NCBI RefSeq assembly: GCF_030238365.1
Contig: NZ_JASSOT010000054.1
Span: 150,555 to 214,554, forward strand
Direction: 5' to 3'
Length of the DNA stretch: 64,000 bases
Source: Lelliottia wanjuensis
GTDB lineage: Bacteria; Pseudomonadota; Gammaproteobacteria; Enterobacterales; Enterobacteriaceae
This document shows, piece after piece, positions 10,753 to 18,751 of the stretch (positions are counted from its first letter, which is position 1; each line of letters begins with the position of its first letter). The notes under the pieces are model-generated. The model ran no database searches, was not told where the DNA came from, and worked only from the letters and a program-made list of their open reading frames with translations. The position numbers were made by a program, and so were the translations under genes.

Positions 10753-10954
10753 AGAGATTCCGTATTACTTGTATTCTTAAAGTGAATCTGTGATGTTCAG
10801 TAATTGAGACACCATTTACCTAAATGATACTTAGTTGGATTAGGTTAGTATTTGCAATTTATGGGGCGAAATGTGACCGTTTAACTCGTAAGGATCGGCC
10901 CCACAAGGTAAGATGATCCTATTGAGAATCATAAGGTAATGGATCATCTGACCA

Positions 10955-12004
10955 ATGAGCGAGTCTGTTAAGTTTAGTTTTTATCAAGTGGATGAGTGTG
11001 GTTACTACTCATGGGGAAACAGTTCCCCAGTTTTTGGGTCTATACAGGAACTGCTAACGGACCTTCTCCACTGGAGTGCGGACAAGAGCATTGAAAATAC
11101 CAAATTGTATGAACCACAAGTAGGTAGTGACTATCTCTCAACTTATTTGTTTGATATCAAGTGTATGGGTGAAGATTGGTTGGTTACTACTTGGAATGAA
11201 GTACCATCAACTGAAGCCGGTATAGCATCTGTTATAAGGGATTCAAGTGTTACTGCAGCTGATGTGATCATGAACCGTATCCAGGATAACTCCATTCCAG
11301 GTTATGCGACGTATTTTTGGATATTACCGGATGATGGCTTGTTTGCTAGTTTGCGATTCAAAAAACGTACTCAAACTGGTCAACAACCATTTAGAAAGTA
11401 TATGGAGCAGGCACTTTCTTTGATCTCTTCTTACGTCAGATATGGTGAAGATGGGGTCGATGATTCAAGACAGGTGATTGGTTACGCACCGGTAGGAGAG
11501 GATTTGGTTAGCCCAAGTCCTTCTCCTCGTTTCAAAACTTCTCTTGCGCATGATGTCGGTAATAGGCAGTACATCAGGGAAAATGCTACTCGAGTTAGCA
11601 AAATTATTCGTAAAGAGACATTACGATTGAACCACGATGATGAACGCCAATGGTGGCAATCTGCCTTAAGCCGTTTGGGGATTAGCAGTGGTAGCGATTA
11701 TAGAAGAACAGACGATGTGAATGTAAAGTATGAGCTACGTCCTGAATTTTTTGATTTGCAAAAAGTTGATTCGATGATGGAAGAGTGGGATGGATCTGAG
11801 CCTACGCGTTCAGAATGGGATGATTATGGCTTTACTTTTAAAGGTGATGCCAATAAGGTCCACTGGCTGAGCTATAGTACTCTAACAGCATCTGCTGAAT
11901 TGAATGTTGTTTGGGATAATAATGAGGTTGTTAATAGTGAATCGTTGTTATCAGTTTTAACTGCTGGTAAAGCAGAGCTTCTACGACAAATACGTGAGGA
12001 GTAA
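10955..12004 (+). CDS. Unrecognised soluble protein, first gene of a two-gene module
   Basis: 349 residues; no signal peptide or membrane segment. I cannot assign a family with certainty. By eye the first 170 residues resemble the order of phage lambda RexA (short FYQV start, QVGSDYL near residue 55, then a strand pair ending TTWNE, then an aromatic PGYATYFWILP segment near 115), but this is a pattern-level likeness. The C-terminal half is charged. Its stop codon overlaps the start of a four-helix membrane gene (TAATG), so the two are translationally coupled. It sits directly after Druantia on AT-rich DNA, which suggests another defence or abortive-infection module. No strong Shine-Dalgarno before the ATG. 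Confidence 0.6.
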   Translation: MSESVKFSFYQVDECGYYSWGNSSPVFGSIQELLTDLLHWSADKSIENTKLYEPQVGSDYLSTYLFDIKCMGEDWLVTTWNEVPSTEAGIASVIRDSSVTAADVIMNRIQDNSIPGYATYFWILPDDGLFASLRFKKRTQTGQQPFRKYMEQALSLISSYVRYGEDGVDDSRQVIGYAPVGEDLVSPSPSPRFKTSLAHDVGNRQYIRENATRVSKIIRKETLRLNHDDERQWWQSALSRLGISSGSDYRRTDDVNVKYELRPEFFDLQKVDSMMEEWDGSEPTRSEWDDYGFTFKGDANKVHWLSYSTLTASAELNVVWDNNEVVNSESLLSVLTAGKAELLRQIREE

Positions 12005-12555
12005 TGTTCTGGAATATAGTGAAGTTGTTCATCATCGTTTGCCTCATAGGGTTAATAGGTGTGGGATTCTGGTATGGGAGATTTGTTCCATTTGCTCAAC
12101 AGTCTCCACTTTTTGAAGCTCTCAGAACGACTGCGTCAATAATATTTGCAGTTGTGGGGGCGTGGATGGCAATCATCTACCCTGAAAGGTTGCGCTTCAC
12201 ATTTAAACCAGACAGTAGTGAATCAACATCTATGCCTGTCAATATGGGGAAGCTATTGCATCCAGCTGTAAACTCTACATTTATTTTGTGCATTGTACTA
12301 ATGGTGGGAGTTTTGGCACCATTGATTAAGCAAGTCTCTTTTCTGCTCCCCCATAAGGAATTACTACGAGGAGTGTCATTTAGTTTGCTCATTGCACTTA
12401 CAACTTGGCAGATATGGACCGTTATTTTGACATTGGTTCCTGCTGATATGATTAAGAGTAAAGTGGATCATGAAAATGCGAAAGTTGCTGGCCGTAATAG
12501 TTTTTTTTCTCAAACTCAAAATGTTAGTGATAGTAAAAAGCAAGATGTAGATTGA
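12004..12555 (+). CDS. Small four-helix membrane protein, second gene of the module
   Basis: 183 residues with four probable transmembrane helices at about 4-24, 38-58, 93-113 and 124-146, and a hydrophilic C-terminal tail of about 35 residues. Start overlaps the stop of the preceding gene by one base (TAATG). A soluble sensor-like protein coupled to a small four-helix membrane protein is the layout of lambda RexA-RexB, where RexB forms an ion channel that depolarises the infected cell. That parallel is inference; no sequence match to RexB is claimed. Could equally be an anchor or effector of an unnamed defence pair. Confidence 0.6.
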   Translation: MFWNIVKLFIIVCLIGLIGVGFWYGRFVPFAQQSPLFEALRTTASIIFAVVGAWMAIIYPERLRFTFKPDSSESTSMPVNMGKLLHPAVNSTFILCIVLMVGVLAPLIKQVSFLLPHKELLRGVSFSLLIALTTWQIWTVILTLVPADMIKSKVDHENAKVAGRNSFFSQTQNVSDSKKQDVD

Positions 12556-12559
12556 TCCC

Positions 12560-13081
12560 AATAACGCTTAGTCGCGCTGTGAGTGTATCGGGTGCACCGT
12601 TGGTTATGTAGTATCCCAGCTTTAATTCCACGCACTTTTTGAGATTCGGCCATCAGCCGGTACTCTTCCGGTGTCAGGTTATTCAGGGATTTATGGAGCG
12701 CTCGCCGTTATATTCAGCCAGCTAGCACTCTGTAATTTTCCGTGCTTCATTCAGTGCTCTTAACAGCTAAAAATCCAGTCTTTCTGTTCTGTGTTTTCGG
12801 TTGAACCGTTCGGTAATGGCATTCTATGTTGGATTACCAGACCTGATAAATTCCAGCATCACACCATGCTCTTCTGCCCATTGTGTCAGCGTCAGCGAGA
12901 CCAGCTCCGGACCGTTATCCATCCGCGTCTTCCGGGGATATCCTCGGTTTGCCACGATCCTATCCAGCACTCTCACGACCCGCTGCACCGGGATATTTAG
13001 GTCAATTTTGATCGCCAGTGCTTCGCGGTTAAAATCATCCACCTCGTTGAAGGGCCGAAAGCGGTTGACAGAGACTTGCAT
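12560..13081 (-). pseudogene. Decayed IS3-family transposase (OrfB) fragment
   Basis: Read on the minus strand, the DNA encodes the C-terminal part of an IS3-type integrase-core protein: VDDFNREALAI, RVLDRIVANRGYPRK, RMDNGPEL (catalytic Asp), WAEEHGV, ITERFNR (catalytic Glu region) and NNLTPEEYRLMAE at the end. It is broken by three in-frame TAG codons (after RSGNPT, after RLDF, after KITEC) and by a one-base loss just before the NNLTPEEY segment. The N-terminal half and OrfA are gone at about 13081. A relic of a mobile element at the right edge of the defence island; not functional. Confidence 0.88.
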
Positions 13082-13174
13082 ATCGTGTGTAAAGCTCCTT
13101 TATTCTGATGGTATTAACCCTTTGCAATGCTCGCAAAACCCCTCCCAATCAACCACCCACCTCTCACATCCAAC

Positions 13175-13198
13175 AAAAAAGGCGCCCATCGGCGCCTT
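13175..13198 (-). terminator. Rho-independent terminator of symE
   Basis: On the minus strand an 8-bp stem AAGGCGCC / GGCGCCTT with a GATG loop runs into six T residues, 19 bases after the symE stop. Confidence 0.85.
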
Positions 13199-13216
13199 CT
13201 CCACTCAATTGATTTT

Positions 13217-13558
13217 TCAGCCTTTCGAACTCTTCGCCGATATCACCCCGACAAACTCCACCACCTGCTTCTGCTTGCGCGCTGAAAGCTTACTTACCTC
13301 GCGCACCAGCCTCTCCATCTCCGTCTCTTCCGGTTCTGGCTCTCGTGCGGTCAGGATCATGCAGCCTTTCATCACCTTCACGTCCACTTTGGTGCCGGTG
13401 CTGAATCCGGCTTCGTCCAGCCAGTAGCCCTTCATGATAAAGGCTGGCATACGGGCGTGATCGTGAAAACGGCTCGCATAACTCACGGTGAAGGTGCGGT
13501 TATCGGCGGGGAACACTTCTGGTTCAATTGAATCTGCAATACAATCGACGTTAGTCAT
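13217..13558 (-). CDS. symE: SymE family SOS-induced toxin-like protein
   Basis: 113 residues from the ATG at 13558, exactly the length of E. coli SymE; longer in-frame starts would run through the antisense RNA region. The core matches the family: VSYASR, an AbrB-like segment [18 protein letters not shown], a GCMILTA strand, and the C-terminal [10 protein letters not shown]. Known: E. coli SymE is a toxin-like nucleoid-associated/RNA-affecting protein made in the SOS response, repressed by LexA, by the antisense RNA SymR and by Lon. Its place beside restriction or defence genes is typical of the immigration control region, here next to Druantia. Confidence 0.92.
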   Translation of the reverse strand: MTNVDCIADSIEPEVFPADNRTFTVSYASRFHDHARMPAFIMKGYWLDEAGFSTGTKVDVKVMKGCMILTAREPEPEETEMERLVREVSKLSARKQKQVVEFVGVISAKSSKG

Positions 13559-13629
13559 GGTTACTATTCTCCGTAAATAGTGATTGTGATGAGCGGTGCG
13601 GACGTGTTGGCGCATGTCCGCATCGCGTT
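13553..13629 (+). ncRNA. symR: SymR antisense RNA
   Basis: The plus strand opposite the symE start and 5' leader closely resembles E. coli symR, a 77-nt antisense RNA covering the symE ribosome site and AUG. It ends in a strong stem (GTGCGGAC with GTCCGCAT, 12-base loop). A -10 like TACAAT lies at 13540-13545, 7 bases before the proposed 5' end, with TTCTGG 17 bases upstream of it. 5' and 3' ends are set by analogy with E. coli. Confidence 0.82.
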
Positions 13630-13637
13630 ATGAATAC

Positions 13638-13653
13638 CTGTATATTTAATCAG
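13638..13653. promoter_or_regulatory. LexA box upstream of symE
   Basis: CTGTATATTTAATCAG fits the LexA consensus CTGT-N8-ACAG except for one half-site position. It lies about 80 bases upstream of the symE start codon, where the E. coli gene is LexA-repressed. Confidence 0.7.
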
Positions 13654-13771
13654 GAAAATATTTAAAGTCCAGCTGAATACAAAACGTAATAAGCGTTATT
13701 CGGAGTGATTTGAATATATAAAAATAATGAATTCATTATTCACAATATATATTGCCGGAATAAGTGTTTAA

Positions 13772-14782
13772 TTAATGACGCTCGCTCGATCTCCTCACCC
13801 TCAACCTTCCCGCCAGCGTCACATGCGTCGCCGCATCTTCCTGATTGCACAGATACTCCACGGCTAACCGCCCCAGCTCGCTATAAGGCAGTTGAATACT
13901 GGTCAGCGCCGGAGTCAGCTGTTCGGAAATCTTCTGATCGTCATAGCCCGCCAGCAGCATGTCCTGCGGGATGTGCACGTTGTTCACCGCCAGTGCCTGA
14001 TAGCAGCCGATCGCCAGCCAGTCGCTGGCGCAGAAGATCGCGTCCGGGCGTTCCGGCAAAGCCAGCAGGGCCTCGGTCGCGGTGAAGGACTCGCTGAACT
14101 GCCAGTTGGTCGGGCGAACCAGGCGCTCGTCGAACGCCAGTCCGGCCTGTTCCAGTGCGGCCTGGTAGCCCGCCTTACGCTGGCGGGTGGCTTCCATCCA
14201 GCTCTCGCCGGTGATGTGCGCGATGCGCGTGGCCCCCTGAGCAATCAGATGGCGCGTCACCTGGAAGGCGTTGGCGAAGTCGTCGGGGATGAACGACGGC
14301 AGCAGCGGCGAACCGGGATCACGCTGGTTGAGCAGCACCAGCGGGAGCTGCGTAAAGTCCTGGAAATCGGTCATGTCCACCAGAGTGGTGACGGGGGAGG
14401 CGAGGATAATTCCCACGCAGTTGCGCTTCTCCAACTGGCGGATGATGTTCAGGGCCAGCTCCACGTCGTCGCCGTAGTCGTACACGGTCAGCAGCGTCTC
14501 GTTCCGCCAGGCCGCATCCCGCGCCTGGCTGATGGCGTCGATAAAGGGGTCGTAACTTTGCAGGGAGCTGACCAGCAGCGCGACCTCTTCCTGGTTGCGC
14601 GGCGCGTGGATGGCGGGCAGGCGATTGTAGCCGAGTTCGGCGGCCACGCCGATCACCCGCTGGCGCGTCTCGTCGCTGAGCTTGATGTTGCGGGACTGGT
14701 TGAGCACCAGCGATACCGTCGCCTGCGACACCCCCGCCGCACGCGCAATATCGTTCATCGTGATTTTGTTTTTCCGCTTCAT
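13772..14782 (-). CDS. LacI-family transcriptional repressor
   Basis: 336 residues. N-terminal helix-turn-helix MNDIARAAGVSQATVSLVLN (residues about 9-28) with the hinge following, then a periplasmic-binding-protein-like sugar domain. ATG preceded by GGGGGAG at 8 bases. It is divergent from a glycoside hydrolase and a GPH symporter, so it probably represses that operon and is released by the imported sugar or its breakdown product. The ligand cannot be told from sequence. Confidence 0.9.
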   Translation of the reverse strand: MKRKNKITMNDIARAAGVSQATVSLVLNQSRNIKLSDETRQRVIGVAAELGYNRLPAIHAPRNQEEVALLVSSLQSYDPFIDAISQARDAAWRNETLLTVYDYGDDVELALNIIRQLEKRNCVGIILASPVTTLVDMTDFQDFTQLPLVLLNQRDPGSPLLPSFIPDDFANAFQVTRHLIAQGATRIAHITGESWMEATRQRKAGYQAALEQAGLAFDERLVRPTNWQFSESFTATEALLALPERPDAIFCASDWLAIGCYQALAVNNVHIPQDMLLAGYDDQKISEQLTPALTSIQLPYSELGRLAVEYLCNQEDAATHVTLAGRLRVRRSSERH

Positions 14783-14925
14783 CCGCTCGCTCCCCCTTGA
14801 GAAACAGCATCATACCTTAACCGTCTTCCAAAGCGCGGTCGATCACGTTTCTTATGCGCTCAAGCCTGAACTTTGTGATTGCTGTCGCTTTTCTGAACGT
14901 GCCAGTTTGCTCATTTATAGTTCAA

Positions 14926-14948
14926 CTAATATTTATTAGCTAAATATT
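14926..14948. promoter_or_regulatory. Inverted repeats between LacI regulator and hydrolase
   Basis: Two overlapping perfect inverted repeats, CTAATA-TT-TATTAG and AATATTTA-TTAGC-TAAATATT, lie 20-42 bases before the hydrolase ATG. Candidate repressor-binding sites; they lack the central CG usual for LacI-family operators, so this is tentative. Confidence 0.4.
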
Positions 14949-14967
14949 ATCAGCAAGTGAGGTGACG

Positions 14968-16062
14968 ATGAAACAGCAGTGGAGTAAAGAACAGGCGCAG
15001 GCGTGGTATCAGCAGAAAGGGTGGCTGTGCGGGTTTAACTATCTGCCGTCGACGGCGGTGAACTGGACGGATATCTGGCAGCAGGAGACCTTCGATCCTG
15101 AAACCATTGACCGGGAACTGGGCTGGGCGGCGGACGCGGGCTACAACACCCTGCGCATCAACCTGCCGTTTATCGTCTGGGAGCACGATCGTGACGGATT
15201 GCTGGCGCGTATTGACCACTTTCTGACGCTTGCCGACCGCCACGGGTTCAGCACCATGCTGACGCTGATGGACGACTGCGGGTTCTCCGGCGATGAGCCG
15301 TATCTCGGCCCGCAGAAGCCGCCGATCCCGGGTAAGCACAACAGCCAGGCGGCGGCGAGCCCAGGGCGCGATAAAGTGTGCGATCGCGACTGCTGGCCGC
15401 AGATTGAACGTTATATCCGCGACGTTATCCGCCAGTTCCGCGACGATAAACGCGTCCTGGTGTGGGATCTCTATAACGAACCGGGCAACCGCGGGATTTT
15501 TGCGACCGGCACCGTGGAAGTGCAGTACGACGAAAAACTGGAAAGCTACGCGCATGAGCTGATGAAACGGGCGTTCGAGTGGGCGCGGAAAGAAGATCCG
15601 GAGCAGCCGCTGACGGTCTGCGCGTGGCGCGTGTCGCCAGATGTGGAAGTGGAAGGGGAGACGTTCTTCCAGCATCCGCTCGATCAAACCGCGCTGGAAC
15701 TGTCGGACGTGGTGAGCTACCACGCCTACCTCAACACCGGGCGCATGACCGCCATTATCCAGCAGTTACAGCAGCTTGGCCGCCCGATGTTCTGCACCGA
15801 ATGGCTGGCGCGTCACGTCGGGAGCACCATCGAAGAGCAGCTCCCCCTGATGTACACCGCGAAGGTCGCGCCGTACCAGTGGGGCCTGGTGCGCGGCAAA
15901 ACCCAGACCTGGCTGCCGTGGCCGGTGATCATGACCGGCTCCACCGACTACTGCCGTCTGTGGTTCCACGACGTCTTCGAAGAGAACGGCATCCCGTTCT
16001 CGCGTAGCGAAATCGCCCTGATGCGCAAGCTGCGCAAAATCGCCCCGCAGCCGCAGGCATAA
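14968..16062 (+). CDS. GH5-like (clan GH-A) glycoside hydrolase, cytoplasmic
   Basis: 364 residues, no signal peptide. The ATG at 14968 is chosen over an in-frame GTG at 14962 because GAGG sits 5 bases before it. Clan GH-A signatures: LYNEPGN with acid/base Glu171 and FCTEWLA with nucleophile Glu278; conserved RINLPF and [11 protein letters not shown] strands earlier. Retaining beta-glycosidase chemistry is expected. With a divergent LacI repressor and a GPH sugar symporter downstream, it should cleave an imported glycoside inside the cell. Substrate unknown (beta-glucoside, -mannoside or -xyloside are all possible). Confidence 0.82.
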   Translation: MKQQWSKEQAQAWYQQKGWLCGFNYLPSTAVNWTDIWQQETFDPETIDRELGWAADAGYNTLRINLPFIVWEHDRDGLLARIDHFLTLADRHGFSTMLTLMDDCGFSGDEPYLGPQKPPIPGKHNSQAAASPGRDKVCDRDCWPQIERYIRDVIRQFRDDKRVLVWDLYNEPGNRGIFATGTVEVQYDEKLESYAHELMKRAFEWARKEDPEQPLTVCAWRVSPDVEVEGETFFQHPLDQTALELSDVVSYHAYLNTGRMTAIIQQLQQLGRPMFCTEWLARHVGSTIEEQLPLMYTAKVAPYQWGLVRGKTQTWLPWPVIMTGSTDYCRLWFHDVFEENGIPFSRSEIALMRKLRKIAPQPQA

Positions 16063-16107
16063 CAATAACGATCCGGCGGTACGCCGCCGGACAGCAAGGT
16101 ACGCACT

Positions 16108-17502
16108 ATGGCAACGACAATGAAAATACCGTCTCGCGAGTTGTGGTCCTATTTTGGCTATGGTTTAGGTCAGTGTTTTAGTTTTGGTTTAGTGGGTTCA
16201 TTTATTAACTATTTTTACACCGACGTGCTGGGGATCTCGGCCCTGGCGGCGAGCTCGATCTTCCTGATTGCCCGCGTCTGGGATGCGGTTCACGATCCGC
16301 TGTTCGCCAGTATTATGGACACCATTAACAGCCGATTCGGCAAGTTTCGGCATTTTTTACTTATCGCTCCGCTGCTGATTACCTGCGTCACGCTGCTGTC
16401 GTTCTATAAAATCGAAGCGGACATGACCACCAAAATCCTCTACGCCGGGGTGACCTATATTCTGTGGGGGACGCTGTACGCGATCTCCGATATCCCGTTC
16501 TGGTCGATGTCGTCGGTGATGACCAACGACTCCGGCCAGCGCACCCGCGCGGTGACGGCGGCGATGCTCGGCGTCAACGCCGGGATCGCCTGCGCGAATA
16601 TCTTCTTCCCGAAACTGGCAGCGTTTTTTGCCCAGTACAGCAACGACAAAGGCTATTTCATGGCGGCGCTGGTGATGATGCTCTTCGGCCTGCCGCTGAT
16701 GTTGAACGGCTTTATGCAGATTAAAGAGCGCGTCCCGCCGAGCGCGGAGAAGGTGACGATGCGAGACACCTTCCACAATCTGCGTCAGAACAAACCGCTT
16801 TTCGTCATCCTGCTGTCGTTCTTTTTCTGCGTGTTCCATAACGTCGCCAACGGGATTTACATCTACTTCTTTATCTACAACCTCGGCGACGGCAGCCTGC
16901 AGATGGCGATCGGCATTATGGGGATCGTGGCGGCGGTGGTGTGCCTGATAGCACCAATGCTGACGCGCAGGATGCAGAAGCGAAAACTGTTTATGATCCT
17001 CTGTGGGCTGGATATCGCGGTGCGTGCGGTGATGTGGTTCGCCGGGTATCAGCACACGGCGCTGCTGTTCCTGCTGCTTGGTCTCAGCACCTTGTTCGTC
17101 ATGATGAGCAATATCCTCACCTCGTCGATGATCGCCGACACCATCGAGTACGCCGAGTACCACACCCATAAACGCTGTGCGGCGATCACTTTCTCCGGGC
17201 AGACCTTCACCGGCAAGATGTCGGTGGCGGTAGGTGGGGGCTTGATCGGCGTGTTCCTGACGATGATCGGCTACGTGCCGCAGGCGCAAACCCAGAGCGA
17301 TGGCGTGCTGACCGGGCTGTTCTTCGGCATCTGCCTGCTTCCGGCGATTGGCTCGCTGATCCGCCTCGGCTGCATGTCGCGCTTCACCTTCACCGAAGAG
17401 AAACATGCGGAGATTTGCCGTCTGCTGGCGGAGCGCCGCCATGCTTCCACGCAGGATGTGGAAGGTGACGAGCGGCTGGATCGCCCGGTCTCGGTGAATT
17501 AG
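16108..17502 (+). CDS. GPH-family sugar:cation symporter (MFS)
   Basis: 464 residues with about 12 transmembrane helices; start ATG after AAGG. The N-terminal motif region (DAVHDPLFASIMD) and the central loop resemble MelB/UidB/YihO-type glycoside-pentoside-hexuronide symporters. It follows the hydrolase by 45 bases and is probably in the same operon. Imports a glycoside with H+ or Na+; substrate not deducible. Confidence 0.85.
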   Translation: MATTMKIPSRELWSYFGYGLGQCFSFGLVGSFINYFYTDVLGISALAASSIFLIARVWDAVHDPLFASIMDTINSRFGKFRHFLLIAPLLITCVTLLSFYKIEADMTTKILYAGVTYILWGTLYAISDIPFWSMSSVMTNDSGQRTRAVTAAMLGVNAGIACANIFFPKLAAFFAQYSNDKGYFMAALVMMLFGLPLMLNGFMQIKERVPPSAEKVTMRDTFHNLRQNKPLFVILLSFFFCVFHNVANGIYIYFFIYNLGDGSLQMAIGIMGIVAAVVCLIAPMLTRRMQKRKLFMILCGLDIAVRAVMWFAGYQHTALLFLLLGLSTLFVMMSNILTSSMIADTIEYAEYHTHKRCAAITFSGQTFTGKMSVAVGGGLIGVFLTMIGYVPQAQTQSDGVLTGLFFGICLLPAIGSLIRLGCMSRFTFTEEKHAEICRLLAERRHASTQDVEGDERLDRPVSVN

Positions 17503-17509
17503 CTTTTGT

Positions 17510-17532
17510 GGACGCCTGCCCGGCAGGCGTCC
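17510..17532. terminator. Bidirectional hairpin between convergent genes
   Basis: Perfect inverted repeat GGACGCCTGCC / GGCAGGCGTCC with one central base, lying between the symporter stop and the stop of the convergent trpS2. No long T run in either direction. Confidence 0.6.
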
Positions 17533-17541
17533 ATCTGTCCC

Positions 17542-18546
17542 TCAGAACACCGGTACGCCCAGCCCCTGTTTCACCTCTTTGAGCGTCGCCTGCGTGATCT
17601 CGTGCGCCCGTTCGCTGCCGTTTTTCAGCATCGCCATCAGTTGGCTTTTGTCCTGAATGTAGGTCGCCCGCCGCTCGCGCATCGGCGCGATCAGCTCCTG
17701 CAGACACACTTCCAGCTCGTTTTTGCAGGCTCTGTCGCCCAGCCCCCCCTGCTGATACTGCGCTTTCATCGCCGCGACTTTGGCTTTATCCGCGTGGAAC
17801 GCATCCAGATAGGTAAACACCACGTTGCCCTCGACCTGCCCCGGATCGCTCACTTTCAAATGGTTCGGATCGGTATACATGGCGCTGACGGCGCGGTGGA
17901 TGGTCTCTTCGCTGGCCGACAGATGCAGCGTATTGCCGAGGGATTTTGACATCTTGGCGTTGCCGTCGACGCCCGGCAGGCGGCTGGTGTCGCTCAGCAT
18001 CGCCTTGCAGTGGCGCAGCACCGGGGCGGGCAGCAGGCTGTTCATCTTGTGCACGATTTCGTTGGTCTGCTCGATCATCGGCAGCTGGTCATCGCCGACG
18101 GGCACCACTTCCGCTTTAAACGCGGTGATATCCGCCGCCTGGCTGATGGGATACACGAGGAAACCGGCGGGCAGCGAGCGGGCAAAACCTTTCTGGGCGA
18201 TTTCGTTTTTCACCGTCGGGTTGCGCTCCACGCGCGCTACGGTGACGATGTTCATGTACAGCATCGTCAGCTCGGCGAGCGCGGGCAGGGCGGATTGCAG
18301 GCAGATGGTCGTGAGATCGGGGTCGATACCCGCGGCGAGATAGTCGGCCAGCACTTCGGGGATGTTATCGCGGATTTTTTGCGGGTTGCTGCCGTTATCC
18401 GTCAGGCCCTGCAGGTCGGCGACCAGCACAAACTGCTGATAATCCTGCTGGAGCGCGACGCGCTGGCGCAGCGATCCGACATAGTGCCCAAGATGCAGAG
18501 GGCCAGTCGGACGGTCGCCGGTGAGAATAGTGGTTTTGGTGTTCAT
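17542..18546 (-). CDS. trpS2: Tryptophanyl-tRNA synthetase, second type
   Basis: 334 residues. Class I synthetase signatures: GDRPTGPLHLGHYVGSL (HIGH element, residues 10-26) and KMSKS at 198-202, with the VGDDQ segment of TrpRS. It differs clearly from the housekeeping E. coli TrpS, which starts with GAQPSGELTIGNYMG, so the host should also carry a standard trpS elsewhere. Charges tRNA-Trp. Such second enzymes can resist tryptophan analogues (for example indolmycin in Streptomyces); that role here is inference. Its leader contains a Trp-codon peptide and alternative hairpins, so expression probably responds to lack of charged tRNA-Trp. Ribosome site AAGGAG. Confidence 0.9.
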   Translation of the reverse strand: MNTKTTILTGDRPTGPLHLGHYVGSLRQRVALQQDYQQFVLVADLQGLTDNGSNPQKIRDNIPEVLADYLAAGIDPDLTTICLQSALPALAELTMLYMNIVTVARVERNPTVKNEIAQKGFARSLPAGFLVYPISQAADITAFKAEVVPVGDDQLPMIEQTNEIVHKMNSLLPAPVLRHCKAMLSDTSRLPGVDGNAKMSKSLGNTLHLSASEETIHRAVSAMYTDPNHLKVSDPGQVEGNVVFTYLDAFHADKAKVAAMKAQYQQGGLGDRACKNELEVCLQELIAPMRERRATYIQDKSQLMAMLKNGSERAHEITQATLKEVKQGLGVPVF

Positions 18547-18594
18547 GTAAGACTCCTTAAGGTTTTAAAAGCCGAAAGACGTCTTAGAAATGCA

Positions 18595-18662
18595 ATAGCC
18601 GCCTTTCGGCGGCTATCTGAAAAAGAGGGAAAACAATTCCGGGCCGCCTTTAAGAAGGCAGC
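18595..18662 (-). promoter_or_regulatory. Trp-type transcription attenuator of trpS2
   Basis: On the minus strand four complementary segments follow the Trp codons of the leader ORF: 1 = GCTGCC (18657-18662), 2 = GGCGGC (18643-18648), 3 = GCCGCC (18608-18613), 4 = GGCGGC (18598-18603). Segment 2 can pair with 1 or 3; segment 3 pairs with 4 in a 9-bp stem with GAAA loop (18595-18616), the terminator, followed by TGCATTTCT. A ribosome stalled on the Trp codons would cover 1, let 2:3 form and prevent 3:4. Classical attenuator logic; the poor T run is a weak point. Confidence 0.78.
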
Positions 18663-18706
18663 CACCACTGGGTGTGATGGAAAGCGGGGAGGTGTTTTCT
18701 GTTCAT
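18650..18706 (-). CDS. Leader peptide of trpS2 with tandem Trp codons
   Basis: An 18-codon ORF, MNRKHLPAFHHTQWWLPS, between a probable promoter and the trpS2 gene. Codons 14 and 15 are TGG TGG; segment 1 of the attenuator begins in the second Trp codon. This is the same design as the trpL leader of the trp operon, but placed before a tRNA synthetase. Weak Shine-Dalgarno (ACGG). A candidate promoter on this strand is TTGTGT, 16 bases, TACGGT, ending about 10 bases before the ATG. Confidence 0.78.
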   Translation of the reverse strand: MNRKHLPAFHHTQWWLPS

Positions 18707-18751
18707 TGAATTACCGTATCATGTTCTGAGCGAAACACAACAGGGGATCCT

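Noticed and set aside
1..13081. Prophage or integrative element
   Set aside because: No integrase, phage structural gene or attachment repeat is visible; only an IS relic.
12801..13427. 208-codon plus-strand frame
   Set aside because: It spans the IS3 relic, a terminator and symE antisense; Ser/Thr-rich noise.
16357..17442. 361-codon frame opposite the symporter
   Set aside because: Shadow of a membrane-protein gene; composition dominated by His, Arg and Gln.
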